From Eonycteris spelaea (Eukaryota > Chordata > Mammalia > Chiroptera > Pteropodidae): a DNA stretch of 64,000 nucleotides. The position numbers were made by a program, and so were the translations under genes. The stretch is taken from NCBI GenBank assembly GCA_003508835.1, contig PUFA01000027.1, positions 3,038,001-3,102,000 of the forward strand, read 5' to 3'. The stretch's first letter is position 1; each line of letters opens with the position of its first letter. Of the stretch, positions 22,400-34,909 are shown one piece after another. The notes under the pieces are model-generated. The model was not told the DNA's origin and did no database searches. It was given only the letters and a program-made list of their open reading frames with translations.

Positions 22400-25180
22400 C
22401 ATCCTCAGCACACAGCTCTAGGGACACATGAAAGTCTCAGTACTGAAAGGCATGAAAAGTCCAAGGGATTCTAAGAAAAGTCATCAGAATGAGTGGTTTC
22501 TAATCTTTGGGAAATCAAATTTTAGAGTCAGCTGTTCTCTCTCTCCTTTTTTTTCTTTCTTGCTTTTTAAAATTACAAACTCAGTCAAGAAGTAGCAAGC
22601 AAGCTAATTCAATATTTGCTCCCGAGCACCCCATTACTAATGGGGTGATAACTTTCAAAAGATAGTCACTCTTCTCAGAGTTTAGAAGAATGAAGTATGC
22701 ACCCTGGGATAGTAGCTTAGGCAAAGGAAAAGAGAGCTCAGAAGGAAACAAGACTTTTCCCCTTCATTTCAATCAAAGTTAAGTGCCTGACTCATGACTC
22801 ATGTCTTGGCTCTACCACTTTTACGCCTTGCACGTAGTCAGATGCCTGGTGCTATGTGATTGCCTTTAAGAGGGGTTTTCGATAGCAGTGTTCTCCAATT
22901 ACATGTTTTTCCATTAACAAAAGAAATATCTTTGTGGGTTTCTTAGGTACTTGCAGAAATATATACTTTTCCACTAGTAGCCAGAAGCATCTGATCTGTC
23001 TGCCTCAGAGCCCTCTGACAGTTAAGCATTTGCTTTTAGGCAAATAAAATGTCAGCCATCATTAAAAAGCATATGGCAACAATATGGCTGTTCCGTCTCT
23101 GGGGACCAGCCTCTCCCCAGAAAAGATGGTACTTGAAATAGGAGATGCTTTTGAATACAGAACCCCTCTTTCTCCCACTCAGGCATGGTGGCTGGGGAGT
23201 GGGCAGAATGCCACACACAGAAGGACAAACCAGATCAAATGTGAACATAGGGGACGAGCTGCCCAGCCAGCAATGACCAAAGGCTTTTTGTCCTAGGCAT
23301 CTGGTCTGTGGTTAAGGGGAAGTGCCATCCCTAAGCTGGCCTGGATTAGCTCTATAAAATAGAAAACAGCCTTCACAGCCACTTAAGGAGAGCTTGGGGT
23401 CGGCTGGAATTCAATGCAGTGGTGTGCTGTGAGCAGGGGGAGACATTGAAAGTGGAGTCTCCCCCGGTCTCGTCTCTGTGGAATTTCCTCGGTGAATGGG
23501 GCAACATACACTGCCTTGTCTCGACATAGATGATAAGGGTGTGGAACCCTGTGCAGTGGGTCAGCTTGTGCTCAAGTGGACATGTGGCAATACGGGTAAA
23601 GAGGAGTGCCGCCTTTCCAGGGACCTCCGGTATCCAGGCTGTCTGCTCGAGATTAACAAACCATTTCCTCTGAAGCCTCTGGGCTTCTGCATCTGCAGAG
23701 GACACCAGAAGTGGTCAACACAGATGACTGATTCTCAAAACGCAGTCTCAAAACCTTGCTTGTCCCAGTTTGGGGGAAACTATAGTATACAAACAATCAG
23801 AATGTGATGCTCGCCCTGTTAGAAATGGTGTTTCTTCATGCAAAACTGTCTCTGCGTTACTTGCGTTAGAATGTAGATAGTCAGGCTCGCCGGTTTTACA
23901 TCAAGCTTTAAATATATTAACTTAGATTTCTGGGCCCCTGATTTGACCGTCAGTGTGCCCACATCAATGAATTCACTAGCTTCATAGAAAACAGAGTTCA
24001 ACCATAGTGTCAGGAAAGCTTACTTTGATTAGACAGTTAACATCACCCAAAAATCCTTCTCGTCAACTTCATCGTGATTTTTCCACTCGTGTCAACTACT
24101 TGATTTGAATGTTGAAAGGCCATACATTGTTTCTCAAAATAGTTCTAACTCTCTAATTTTTAAAGAATAAAATAAGTACAAAGTTAAAACTACAAAAATA
24201 TCTTTATAAATACATATTCTTTTAGAGCCAGGATCACAAGGTAGGGAAACCTTGTTTCCAATAAATTTTGTCTAAATTGTATCAATCATATCATTTAATA
24301 ATGCTTTATTGTGACACTGATTAACTGAATGAATATAAAATGTTACATGCTTAGGAAAGTGATGAATTTTTTAAAATAACATTATTGTTAATTTTTTTCA
24401 TAGAATACGGCTTCAGAAAATGTGTGGTTAAAAACAGAACAACAAAACCACATATTTTAGCAGTGTCAATCAATTTTTCTGGAATGCTTCTTTACCCTTT
24501 CCTGGATAGTTGTAGCTGACAGGATGATATCATCCTTTGCTCTTTACACTGACAGTCTATAAATTCCGTGACAATCGACAACAACTAGATCAGTAGCTGT
24601 ATGAACAGTAGGAGGTTGTAGGGCGTTTTCCCAAGATACTTTACTCTTAGGGAATTGCATACTTTCCAAATTAGAAGAGGGTCTCTCTCTGTCAGGGCTG
24701 TAGTTGGGGGCTGTTCAAAAGGAACCTAAATATTTGGACAAAAACATTTAAAAAATTCAGTCATTCAGCTGTTTGCCACCATTACATCAAACATCAGGGC
24801 ACTTAGAAACATCTCAAGAAATGACCAAATTCTAAACTTTACATCTAGGTAATTGAGATCATACTGCCTTAATGTTTCCATGGGAATGGAAATATGTCAA
24901 ATGTGGCATACCTTGGAGATCCGTTCTGAACCTTAATATATATTCTAAAATGCTATAATTAATGTATTAAGCTTAAAAATAAGGAAATGGATGAATTACA
25001 TAACTATAAAATAAAAATGTCTACTTTATTCCTTATGGAGATATTGTAAAGATTGGTTTGCAGGAAAACAGAATAGCTGATGATGGCAGAATTCTTTTAG
25101 CATTAATTGGATGTTTTATTAGATGTGAACAGAATTCTGAATTCGAGATAAGGGCTTCTGTGACATTTGAAATTTTTTGC
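22400..25180. other. Intronic sequence without recognised genes
   Basis: AT-rich intron sequence with no named repeat I can defend. The patch 23040-23800 has somewhat higher G+C and overlapping open frames of 70-110 codons on both strands. None has recognisable domains, splice context or homology I know. Confidence 0.5.
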
Positions 25181-25184
25181 AATG

Positions 25185-25275
25185 ATTGAGTTAGTACTTA
25201 GTGGGCACTAGGTGTTTGATGAATGAATGAATGAATGAATGAATGAATGAAGAGTAAACCAATGAATGAATGAAA
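25185..25275 (+). repeat. L2-type 3' end with (GAAT)n tract
   Basis: The words agtacttagtgggcactagg and tgtttgatgaatgaatgaat have the form of an L2 3' terminus, which ends in a tgaa/tgaatg tandem. The tract is pure at about 25218-25250 and resumes at 25261-25274. Confidence 0.6.
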
Positions 25276-26044
25276 AAGGAGGAATTGTGGGGTTGGAGTC
25301 TAATTGATGGCCGACTATGTGTTTTAGCCTCGTAGAAATACCCACACTTTATATTTTGCTCTAGTTTAGTCTCGCAACAAGCTGTGTAAGGTTTGGAGCA
25401 GTACGTGCTGGTATTTGACTGAAACACAGAAGCAATCAAGTGGTTGAATTCTGGATTTTTCTAATTTAATGGCATTCCTTTATCCATATCGATTGGAGCT
25501 TTGGTAAATTCAATTGTTGATACCACCTGGATAATTTTAAGTCTTTCTGAAGCTTTAAAGAAAATGTTTCCAACATAGCTCAAACAACATAAGAATTTCA
25601 TCAATTGAAAACTAAGAATCATTTCTGTGGGATGTGTAAAACAAGAAGCTGACCAGCATTATTTTCTTTTTCTTTAATTCAGTATCATTATTGAGAGTTT
25701 TTCTTGAACTTTATGAAAACCAGATTGGGGCACACGCATGTTCTCCATTGAATCATGTTCAAGGCATTGGAACCGAAAATCATTTCAAACCAGGAAAACA
25801 TGACATTGAAAAATAGTCCACATTCTTGATTCTCCCTCAGAGAATCTGAGACTGTTTCTGACTAGAAAGCCTTAGGCTGATAATCGATCTGATCTTTTTA
25901 GAAATGGACGTTTAGCTTCCTGTCAGAAAGAGGTCGTCATTTTTTTTTTTTTTTCAGTCATTTCTTTACTTTGCCGGCTTATCAGTTACAACCTTTGATC
26001 CTCGCACTTTGTTTTTCGGAAAGCTGTGATTTCTCACTGTTGCC

Positions 26045-26350
26045 TGCAGGAAAACATCCCTAGGTGCCTGCCATTCAAGGCCCTCTCTGGTCTGGCCCAG
26101 GTGACCTCTTCAGCCACATTTCCTGCTACCTGCCTCTTCCATGAGAGCTCTTTCCCAGCCACACCAGAATGCAGGCTGTTTACCAGCTTCTGTTTGGGCC
26201 TCCAGTCTTTTCTTCTCTTTATCCGTCCCTCAGGAATGCCTGTTTCTTTTCCTGTCCGCTCGCTAAACGTCCCACATATACTGCAGAGGGTGATACATTT
26301 TCTCTCGTGAGGTCTAACCATGCACCCTTTACACTTTTCTCTTTTCTCCC
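26045..26350 (+). mobile_element. L2 LINE fragment, sense
   Basis: Typical L2 3'-region words in order: caaggccctctctggtctgg, cccaggtgacctcttcagcc, ttcctgctacctgcctcttc, agccacaccagaatgcagg and ccctcaggaatgcctgtttc. The open frames of 94 and 136 codons over this span are relics or shadows of it. Confidence 0.75.
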
Positions 26351-26414
26351 CTCTCTTTGAAAAAACAAACCTTCCCCCATCACACACAAGACACACCAAC
26401 ATGTGTGCGTGCAT

Positions 26415-26446
26415 GCACACACACACACACACACATACACACACTC
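26415..26446. repeat. (CA)n microsatellite
   Basis: A CA run of about 32 bp interrupted once by a T, preceded by gtgtgcgtgcatg. Confidence 0.95.
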
Positions 26447-26699
26447 CTATGGTTTAGAGACAGGCATGTACCACATTCAAGACTGCTACCTGTGTGCACA
26501 AATTGTGCCCTGCGCACTTGCAGGATGTCAAGTATGGACAAAAATTAGGAAGGGCAAGTGAGGCCACAGATTCCCCTTACTCTCCACCTGCCAAGGCATG
26601 CACCCACCCACATGACTATGTCCATGTAGAGAGGCACCTTTTCTTATTTCAGACAAAGGCGTGGCCTAGCGCGTGTGGACCAGCAGCAGCTCTGTTCAT

Positions 26700-26830
26700 C
26701 TGCCTGCATACCGTTTAGCTTCTTTAACCAGGGTACAAGTTTGTTGAGGGCAGTGACTACTCTTGTCTCCCATCATGCCTTGTACAATGCCTTTGTTACA
26801 TGTAAGATCATTTATTGAATTTAAATGAAG
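26700..26830 (+). mobile_element. L2 LINE 3' end, sense
   Basis: The words gtttgttgagggcagtgact, cttgtctcccatcatgcctt and gtacaatgcc with a following tttattgaatttaaatgaag match the end of L2 (gagggcaggga ... cttgtc ... cagtgcctggcacat ... aataaatgtt). Confidence 0.7.
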
Positions 26831-26849
26831 GGATGAAATGTCTTTTATT

Positions 26850-27690
26850 AAAAAATTACTTCTGCATACAAACACAAACATGGAAAGCACTGCAGGAATG
26901 AAAATGGACTTTTTAACAGATCTGAAACAGTCATCTTGTCTGATTTTAAGGATATCATGGTTCTGTCTCAGCTAAGTAATTTCCCATAAAATGTAGCGCC
27001 CAGTAGTCTTTTGTGGAATTTCAGAAACCACACTCATGGTGCTATGACAGGCCATGGCAGAGCTGAGCTGAAATCCATTTCTGACTGTTTGTTAAAATAG
27101 GCAAAGAATAACATTGAGAATTGTCTGAAGTGGGCAGGATAAAGGTCAGGAGAAAGCCCACGGGAGGCGAGGGAATTTGGGGAGGAACCAGTTGGATCAG
27201 TCTGAGGTCAGTACACTTCCTAGAAGTCTACATGAAGCTGAAAAGGCAAAAAAGCACCCCATCTCAAAATCTTCAAAGTCTTGCCAACACTGTACGTAGG
27301 ATAACTTGATGTGGCCATGGCCTCAGAGTAACGAATTGCTTTGTAAAGACTTCAGCAGGTAATTAATATTAGCTCTGATACAATTTCATTGGTAAGTGGG
27401 AAATGTCTATAAACCAAGCTTTCCAGACCACAAAACAATGATGTACATCAGATAGGTTTTATGCCTGTTTGATGACATACCCAGGACATTAAATTTCAGG
27501 TTTCAAGGAGTAACTGTTGGCACCCTCTCAAGGGTAAGTCTGTGTCTGTGTACAAAATTTTCTGTTCACTATGCACTTAACAATTGCTTTATGTTTTCCA
27601 GGATGTATTGAGTTTATGTGATAAAATGTTTTCTCTTCAGAAGGAAACAAACCTTCTCCGAGCGTTTCACCATGCACCCTTCTCCCTTTT
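26850..27690. other. Intronic sequence before inferred exon 11
   Basis: I see no repeat signature in this stretch. It ends in the polypyrimidine tract (tctcccttttttt) of the acceptor at 27698. Confidence 0.5.
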
Positions 27691-27698
27691 TTTCACAG

Positions 27699-27845
27699 TC
27701 CTCTGTGATGTCAGTCTGCTTTGCTCGCTTCCATCCCAACTTGGTGGTTGGTGGGACTTACTCAGGCCAGATTGTCCTGTGGGATAATCGCAGTCATCGG
27801 AGGACGCCAGTGCAGCGGACACCCTTGTCAGCTGCTGCACACACA
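27699..27845 (+). CDS. DYNC1I1: DYNC1I1 coding exon (inferred exon 11), WD40 blade
   Basis: Internal exon of 147 bp (49 codons, phase 0 at both ends). The acceptor is a pyrimidine-rich tract ending in tttcacag; the donor is gtaagt, a strong consensus. The product starts [19 protein letters not shown] and ends TPLSAAAHT, with a WD40 strand pattern closing at [10 protein letters not shown] (Trp-Asp). [11 protein letters not shown] matches DYNC1I1 as I recall it, where DYNC1I2 has Asn-Lys in place of His-Arg. Dynein intermediate chains scaffold the cytoplasmic dynein 1 motor: the N-terminus binds dynactin and the light chains, and this C-terminal propeller docks on the heavy chain. Skipping this exon would keep the frame but delete a blade. 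The reading frame stays open for 27 codons upstream of the acceptor, which I regard as chance. Confidence 0.96.
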
Positions 27846-30800
27846 GTAAGTCAAGCTTTTGTCACATCCCTGTTGGCCGTCCGAGCTCTGAAAGAGGGGA
27901 TAATGACAAAAGTACAAGGTTGTCATTAACTTTAAGTTAGGAATATCTAATTTATAGTGATTGCAGCCTGACTAAAATAAAGCTGAGGAAAAGTAGGTGA
28001 CGGAAGCTCTGGGTTTAGAGAAATCTAAGGTTTTACAAATTTTAGCAACATATATAGGATCTCTGTGGATGTCTGAAAGGTCACCAGTGAGGATGGATTA
28101 AAAATAAAAAAGGACATGGGGAGAAACTTTGGAACAGGCATCTGTGAAATTGTTTTCCTAAAGAAACCCTTCACATTTACATTGTAAGGTGGAAACATAA
28201 CTTTAGACACACCCTGAAGAGTAACTATTTCATGTCTAGGGATGGTACGCGAGACTTTTGCCAACTTGTGATTAGAGGAAATCTATGACTTCAAATTCCT
28301 GAATGCGTGATGTAAGTCTCAATGGTAAAGTCTACAGTGACAGTATAATTCCCAAGGTTAAGAGTCAACATCTCAAAACCATTACCCATAATTTAGCAGA
28401 AGAGCTTCAGTATAGTGTTTGGAAGACAACTACTCTGTCATTTCCTTTAAGGGAATGACAGGTGTGTTTAGCAATTGTTAGGAGGAATGAGAAGACAGGC
28501 ATGTCTCCATCAATCCGTGCTACCTTGACATTCAGAGTAACTGATGTTCTTTCTCTGAAATGCCCAAATTATGCCCAAGGAAACAGCTCCACTATTGTTT
28601 CAATTTTCTTAACGTCGTTGCCTCATTTGTTTCATCTGCTGGCCTCAAAACTACTCTAGCTTTAAAAAAAGGACTGCTAGCTGTTTTAGCTAGACCATAA
28701 AGAGGATCCTTCCGCTCTTATAAGATAGATTGACAATGGGAACTGAAAATACCAGGTCAGCTTTAATTCTGATTGACTTGGGCCTAAGACATATGCAGGT
28801 AAAACTAGTTGTTGGGAATCTTGGAAAATTGCTCATGCCTACCCCATTTCCCAAACTAATAATGGAAAATTGTGACCCAGGAAAAGGCGGGCTTGATGCA
28901 GGTGTTTGCTCAAGTAGCGTGAAATCACCTCTTGCCTGTATGTATATATCTGGTGTGTTTGTGAACATGCCTTCTGAAGTTTCAAAAAATTGTAAATCCA
29001 AATGATAGAATGTTTAGCAAGAAGATTCTGGTGAAATCGAAATCCAGGCATTAATTTTCCTTTTTCAAGTAACTTAGGATGTGATCATCAAAACTAAAAT
29101 TCAATTATTATCAAACAGAGTGACATTATTTCTGTTAGAAAATAAAACAACTTTTTTTTCCTCTCTTTTGCTGTGTTTTATTGAAGTCACTGCTTAAAAA
29201 AAAAAAGTTCACAGCAAATGTCATGACTGTCTTTCAACTTCCACTAATGACTGGCTGATTGGTATCAGGATCAAAAGTGGTTAAGGAAAAAGAGGTCCAC
29301 CACAGATTACTAACTAATTTCCTTTCACACCCACCACACATATGCATTTGGGACAACAGGAAATTATAATTAAAGCAAACCTTCTGCCACACAGTAAGTT
29401 TATTCCTAAAATAAATAAAAAACAATCTGGAAATATGTGCTGAACCATTGCTTTTTTCTTTCCATTAAGCAGAGTTGTATATGTTTGTGTCTGTGTATGC
29501 CCACGTGTCTGCTTCTGTTCTGGTTTCTTTACATCCAACTCTTTTCTTTTAAATTGAATTTTATTACTCATGAAAGCACAGGCCAGTAGTACTGATTAAA
29601 GCCAGGAAGAGACTACCACACACATTCCTTCTTTAGGCATTTGCTCTATGCATTTTGCTAGATGCTTTCTTTCCCTGCTCAACCCACCTGTAGGAGTCCC
29701 ATTCTATTAGGGTCTTGGTGATCTGTATGGATGTTCGCTGATTAACATAGAACCCCTATTGGATTTTTGCTGAAAAATACTGGATAGATTTAATTTAATA
29801 ATTTTTGGACCTTGCTTTCCCATTCTTCAGTTTTGCTAAGTCTGCTGTTTTTAGGTGAAAATTTGTTTCATCCATTCTTACACTTGATTTTCATACAAAG
29901 CTTCCTTTGGATGCTTGCATTTAAACACTGCTGCAGGTCCCACATACCCCAGAGACTTGGGGAAAAGCATTATCTACAGTCCCACAACCAGTTAGTCTTC
30001 TCGGTATTTAGACCTGATCAGGGTAACATTTTGTTTCAGATCTCTGATGTCCAGACCCACTAAGGCCAATTCATTTGAAAGTTGCTATAGGAACATAGTA
30101 CGAAAAAGACAGAGACTTAGTTGACTGTCCATCAGCATGGGTAAAAAAGGTAAAGTTATTGTTAAAAAAAACAAATGTAATCTTAGGATGCATTAATACA
30201 GGCTTTATTTGTTTGTTTGTTTGTTTGTTTGTTTGTTTAAACCTCATGAGATAATTCAATACTCCCTGGATTTCTGGATTCTCTTGGTCAGAGTATAGGT
30301 AGATAGTTATGTTTCATTCTCTGAACTTCAATGTTTAGAAGAACTCAGACAAAATGTAGTATATTAAAAAGAGAGTGACCAGGTTGGAGAAGGTACTGAA
30401 AACCAGACATTCAAGGAACAATTGAAGTAATTGTTTATGATTAATTAGGGTAAGACAAAACTAGGGGGAGGAAAGATAATATAACAATAATTCAAATAAT
30501 GTTTTGACTTGACCTGTATGATCCCAGAGGGCATTGTACTGAAAGTATCTCCTTGAGCTTTCTTTATCCCCGTTGGTGGAAGGAAGAATTCCCCAGGAAT
30601 TAGTGCTAAAACTGGCTACCCTTAAGAAAGGTGTTTAATCAGAGTTTGGACCACTTCTTGGTAGAGGCAGATGAGCAGCTGCCTTAGATGATTATTATGG
30701 TTCCTTCTGACCAGGAGTTTATATGATAATAATAGTTTGGGAACCATCCTTTATATAACATCAACCTTCTAATATTAAGGATTGTTTCATTGTCATTGTG

Positions 30801-31764
30801 GCTAGGTATTATGGATAGTAACTCATCAAGAGTAAATCTTAGACTGTCAGCTATTTGTACAGAGAAGCATCAACTGAGTTGTGGTTTGGCCACTGATGGC
30901 TAAGCTGCCTGAAATCTAACCCAAATTACTGCTAGGTTCTGCTATGCTAACCTTCCATTTAGTATTTAATGTGCAGCTGCAAATGATTTTAGCCTACCAT
31001 TTAGAATTGTACAGAGTGGGATAACCTACTAGAGTATGACAGAAGGTTAGAGCATCTTGCATACAACTCCTGGGATGTATAAAGGACCTTTCTCAAGGGC
31101 CTGGCCAAATCTAAGCCTCCATACTATCCCAAATGACATTTTGAGAAATAAATCTATCATTATCCTAGATTTTGCAGTAACATAAAAGAACCTAATTTTA
31201 TCTCACTAGATGTGCTGTGCCAATAATTTTCACCACCATTTCTCTCCCTCAAATTAAAGAGGCTGATGAATATTAACCACTTTTTTATAAAGAATGTTAA
31301 CAAATGCTTGGCACTGTGACCGTAATTCCTTAAACTCTGGATTTAGTAATACTTATTCCTTCCAAAAGTCAATAATTCCACCCTTTTGAAAACTGGCTTT
31401 TTCTATTACTCATAGTGAGTTTATAAGCCAGCCTAGGTGGTGGGGACTCAGTTAAATAATCCAGATTCACCTCCCTGCCCTGCGTCTGCTCATCAATCCT
31501 CTTTTGCTCTAGCTTCCTTCAGCTTCATTGCATTGCATCTGACTGAGCAAGATGAAGCTTTGTAAGTATTTCCACTACTATGTTGCTTCCAGAGCTTTTA
31601 GAAAGGAACCAGGTTCAAATCAAAAGTGACAAATGACCTGAGGCTCATATTATTGTTGGATTATGTCACTCTTTAATCCTTGTTTTGGAGTAATGTGCTT
31701 GATACTCAAATGGAAGCATTTCCTCCTGGATCAGTGTCTGATCCTCCATGTTTATGTTTTGCAG
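27846..31764 (+). other. DYNC1I1: DYNC1I1 intron (inferred intron 11)
   Basis: A 3919 bp GT-AG intron (gtaagt ... ttttgcag) between two phase-0 exons. It is AT-rich. Apart from a (TTTG)n tract near 30207 I recognise no named repeat, RNA or coding sequence in it. Short open frames around 28690-29050 overlap on both strands and resemble no family I know. Confidence 0.9.
30207..30238. repeat. (TTTG)n microsatellite
   Basis: About eight tttg units, uninterrupted, in inferred intron 11. Confidence 0.95.
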
Positions 31765-31878
31765 CATCCCGTGTACTGTGTAAATGTTGTAGGGACCCAG
31801 AATGCTCATAACCTCATCACTGTCTCTACTGATGGCAAAATGTGTTCCTGGAGCCTGGACATGCTCTCAACGCCACAG
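31765..31878 (+). CDS. DYNC1I1: DYNC1I1 coding exon (inferred exon 12), WD40 blade
   Basis: Internal exon of 114 bp (38 codons, phase 0 at both ends), with acceptor tttatgttttgcag and donor gtgggt. It begins [17 protein letters not shown] and ends [11 protein letters not shown]. The pattern is a WD40 blade: an opening His, the middle strand [13 protein letters not shown] and the WSLD closing dipeptide region. It joins the preceding exon directly after AAHT and continues into ESMELVYNK of the next, matching the known intermediate-chain order. [10 protein letters not shown] is the DYNC1I1 version as I recall; DYNC1I2 has ISISTDGKIC. The length is a multiple of three, so skipping would remove about one blade without a frameshift. 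Confidence 0.96.
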
Positions 31879-34568
31879 GTGGGTTTGTTTTCCCCTACAC
31901 ATCAGAGCATCCTGGTTAAAAGAGATGCCTGCCTAATGGAACATAGTTCCTAAAAGCCAAACCCTCACATCCTATAGGAACTAAAACCAATGGGTGCACT
32001 TGAAAGACTGGGGCTTGCTTTCAGCAGTCTCCTCTTGAAGCCAAAACCCATTTCCTTTACCACAAATCATGTAATTATTGTAATACATTAATCCTTAGGT
32101 CAGTTTCAAGTGAAAATGAAATAATCCATTTTAAAGCATAGTAATTATGGAAGTTGCCTGTGGTATGAATTGTACTTACCCCACAGCATTGCTAAACAGA
32201 TTCAAACGAGGTGGGGGCTCAACAGAGCAGTCCCTGGAGAAGAGGTATCCCAGCAAAACAGAAACCCAAGCCCTTGCTTGTATCTGTAGCCTCCACGATC
32301 GCCTGTGTTCACGGAGAATCTGTCCATCACATAGAATCTGTCAATCTGTTTTCTCCTCTGGAATGTTTGTTAGTATGGCTTCTGCCATTCTTTCATCAAC
32401 AAATGAGAAGTCAAAAATGAAAGAGCTCCAAAGGTTCCAAACCAGTACTGATTATGTTAACGGGAACCAAACAGGAGCGTAAGTGTAGGAAAGCATCTGA
32501 ATGCAACTTGCAGAATATATGTATGTACACATTCACATGAGAAGGTAAATAACTACACACTTTTACACACTGTTTCTACATTTCTTTGTTGGGGGGGGGA
32601 TACTTCACCATCTTTCTACTAAAAACACAAAAGAGTTTATTGCTATAGCCTTTAACAAAAATGTGAGGAAGCATCAAGAAAATTGTAAAACATATCTAGG
32701 AGATAATTCTTAATTTTAACATTTTTATTCCCTTTCTTGGAATAATAACCCAAGAATGTCTCTCTCACAGTTTTAGAAGATATTGAAGTTTCAAGATACA
32801 TAAGGAAATGTGGAAACTGTAAGGAACCTCCCATAAGTCTCCGCATTATAAAGATGTAGATAATGCTAAGACTGAATACGTCTTTTTATAATTTGGGTAG
32901 GGGAGAAGGAAAGAGCTAATAAGTTCCTTACAATTTAAGTTCCTCTATTTTTGCTGATCTTTAACATTATACAAGTCGGGAGTTGTGTGTGGGTATTTCA
33001 TGGCTTTGTCTTAAATTTCTCAACAATATGTTGTTTTCTTTTAAAAGCGTGGAGATTACAAACAGATATACGAGTGAACCCTCTAATTAAGAATTTTTAA
33101 TTGCCCCATTTGCCGATTAAACGTGTATTTGTTTAGGTTAAAGCCAGTAATATAGGGGCTACAAGACCGTTTTTATTAGTTCTAGCATGCCTGCAGACTC
33201 CTGTCTCTATGCACAGCTTGAGGGTTCAATGGCATGACTATGGATGACAGGCAGACTTGGGAGCATCTAACAATTGCCCTGGTCCCTCTCTGTCATATGT
33301 AGGTAACCAAGAGACAGTGCCTTCCCCGCTGCTAATTTTATCGATGGAGCAAACCATTGGATAGTCCAGTTTTCTGTATTGTATTGTCCTAGCACCCTTT
33401 CACTGATATGTTCACTCTGTGTGGCTCTGACGTCCTGTAAGCATGTCATATGACCACAGTGCACATGCACTTTGGATATATGGACTCCTTGGCTGGAACG
33501 ACCCAATTTATTTGCACAAAACACTGTATTTCCAAGCAACTATAATGATGATCCCCTAGAATAGTGGTTCTCAACTTTTTGGTACTGGGGACCAGTGCTC
33601 ATATGAGAATCTAGAGCCTGATAATCTAAGGTGGAGCTGGGGTGGTGATGCTAGTGCTGGGGAGTGGCTGCAAATACAGATGAAACTTTGCTCACTTGCC
33701 CACCGATTACCTCCTGCTGTGTGGCCTGGTTCCTAACAGTCCACAAACAGGTACTGGTCCACAGCCCAGGGGTTGGGGACCTCTGCCCTAGAATGAATTT
33801 TTAAATTACTTCAGGTGCACAAAGTAGGTTGATTGATGTTAATAGCTAAAAATAATCAGAGACACCAGTTAGTTATACTTAATTACTCATTACTCTTCAC
33901 TTTCATTAAATTTAATTCAGCAGAATGTCCTTTAAAATACACTTTAATTCCCTATTTTGAAAATCATTTTAGATAATATGAAGACTCCCATTTACTATTT
34001 TAAACACTTATTTAAACACCATTCTTTGCAAGCCTATGCACCCAATGGCTGTCCTTCATGAAATCTAGTCGATCTAGTTGAAATCTGGTTTTTATGACCT
34101 GAGTGACAACTTTCTAATTTTAGTCTGTGGAGGACACACATTCCTGCTTTGACAAATGTACTTAGTACATCTGATATTAATACATGTGTATTCTCATGAA
34201 CAATTGATTTTGAAAATGTTTGTAAATACAAGGGTATTGTGTGTTTTATTAAAGCCTGGGGCTGACACGTGTAACCATTACAGTATTATCTTTAGTTTCT
34301 GCACCATTAGTTTCAAAATTCTCACCTGTCATCTCTGCCTGACTTAAGAAGCAGCAGCGCACGCTGATGAAATCCAGCCAGCCTGAAACCAGAGATACAC
34401 AGAAGCATGAATGTCAGGGGCAGTAAAGCGTGGTTTCTGGCACAGCCGGGGTCTTTTGTAACGCTGTGTGAAAAGCAAACAGACAATTTAGCCAAATGAT
34501 TTTTCCATGCTGTCTTTGGCATGGCAAGGAGTTGACAGAGGGAATGTAACCACACTGTGTTTTGGTAG
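31879..34568 (+). other. DYNC1I1: DYNC1I1 intron (inferred intron 12)
   Basis: A 2690 bp GT-AG intron (gtgggt ... ggtag). It contains a hAT transposon at 33562-33785 with a perfect 8-bp target duplication and a poly-G run near 32591-32599. The rest is single-copy-looking AT-rich sequence. The 3' polypyrimidine tract is weak. Confidence 0.9.
33562..33785 (+). mobile_element. Non-autonomous hAT DNA transposon with perfect TSD
   Basis: A 224 bp element starting tagtggttctcaacttttt and ending gggttggggacctctg, flanked by a perfect 8-bp duplication ccctagaa (33554-33561 and 33786-33793). It belongs to the same family and orientation as 1115-1335. The shared middle includes gagaatct, tgataat, aaatacaga, acctcctg and ttcctaacag. 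There is no coding sequence. Confidence 0.9.
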
Positions 34569-34702
34569 GAGAGCATGGAGCTGGTGTACAATAAGTCCAA
34601 GCCTGTGGCTGTTACGGGAATGGCTTTCCCAACAGGAGACGTCAATAACTTCGTGGTTGGCAGTGAGGAGGGTACGGTCTACACGGCCTGTCGTCATGGA
34701 AG
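34569..34702 (+). CDS. DYNC1I1: DYNC1I1 coding exon (inferred exon 13), WD40 blade
   Basis: Internal exon of 134 bp: 44 full codons plus the first two bases (AG) of a split Ser codon completed by the next exon. The product starts [18 protein letters not shown] and ends [10 protein letters not shown], a WD40 blade without the canonical Trp-Asp. Both splice sites look weak. The acceptor tract (accacactgtgttttggtag) is purine-interrupted, and tag is followed at once by gag, a NAGNAG-type tandem; the donor is gtgatt. Using the first AG gives the Glu that follows STPQ in the intermediate chains I know. Skipping only this exon would shift the frame. [19 protein letters not shown] distinguishes DYNC1I1 from DYNC1I2. 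Confidence 0.95.
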
Positions 34703-34909
34703 GTGATTTTCTGTTTTCTTACCAGTGACGTTTTCCTCGTTTCCGAAAGTCTGTTATCGCATTCAGGATTATAACCACCTTGCATTATGAGAAAGGTATT
34801 TCTGAAGAAATGCAAAGCACCACCTCAAGTTCTCATTATCTTACAGCATCCATCTGCTTTGGTCGTTAACCATTTGTAAAGTTCACAATTGCATTGAGGA
34901 AAAATAGTC

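Larger units (their letters stand above)
1..27698 (+). other. DYNC1I1: DYNC1I1 intron (3' part of inferred intron 10)
   Basis: No coding exon is recognisable in these 27.7 kb. The upstream exon, which should end near TPEYVFHCQ in the family, is not seen, so the intron probably starts outside the window. The interval carries scattered repeats listed separately. It ends in a good polypyrimidine tract and cag at 27698. Confidence 0.85.

Noticed and set aside
23373..23807. Overlapping frames of 110 (minus) and 103 (plus) codons
   Set aside because: Mutually antisense, with no recognised domain and no splice pattern compatible with the host gene.
27618..27698. ATG-initiated frame running into the exon at 27699, as an alternative first exon
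   Set aside because: It crosses a strong polypyrimidine tract and acceptor, and the residues encoded upstream match nothing in the family. The exon at 31765 and the exon at 38761 show the same kind of chance upstream opening.
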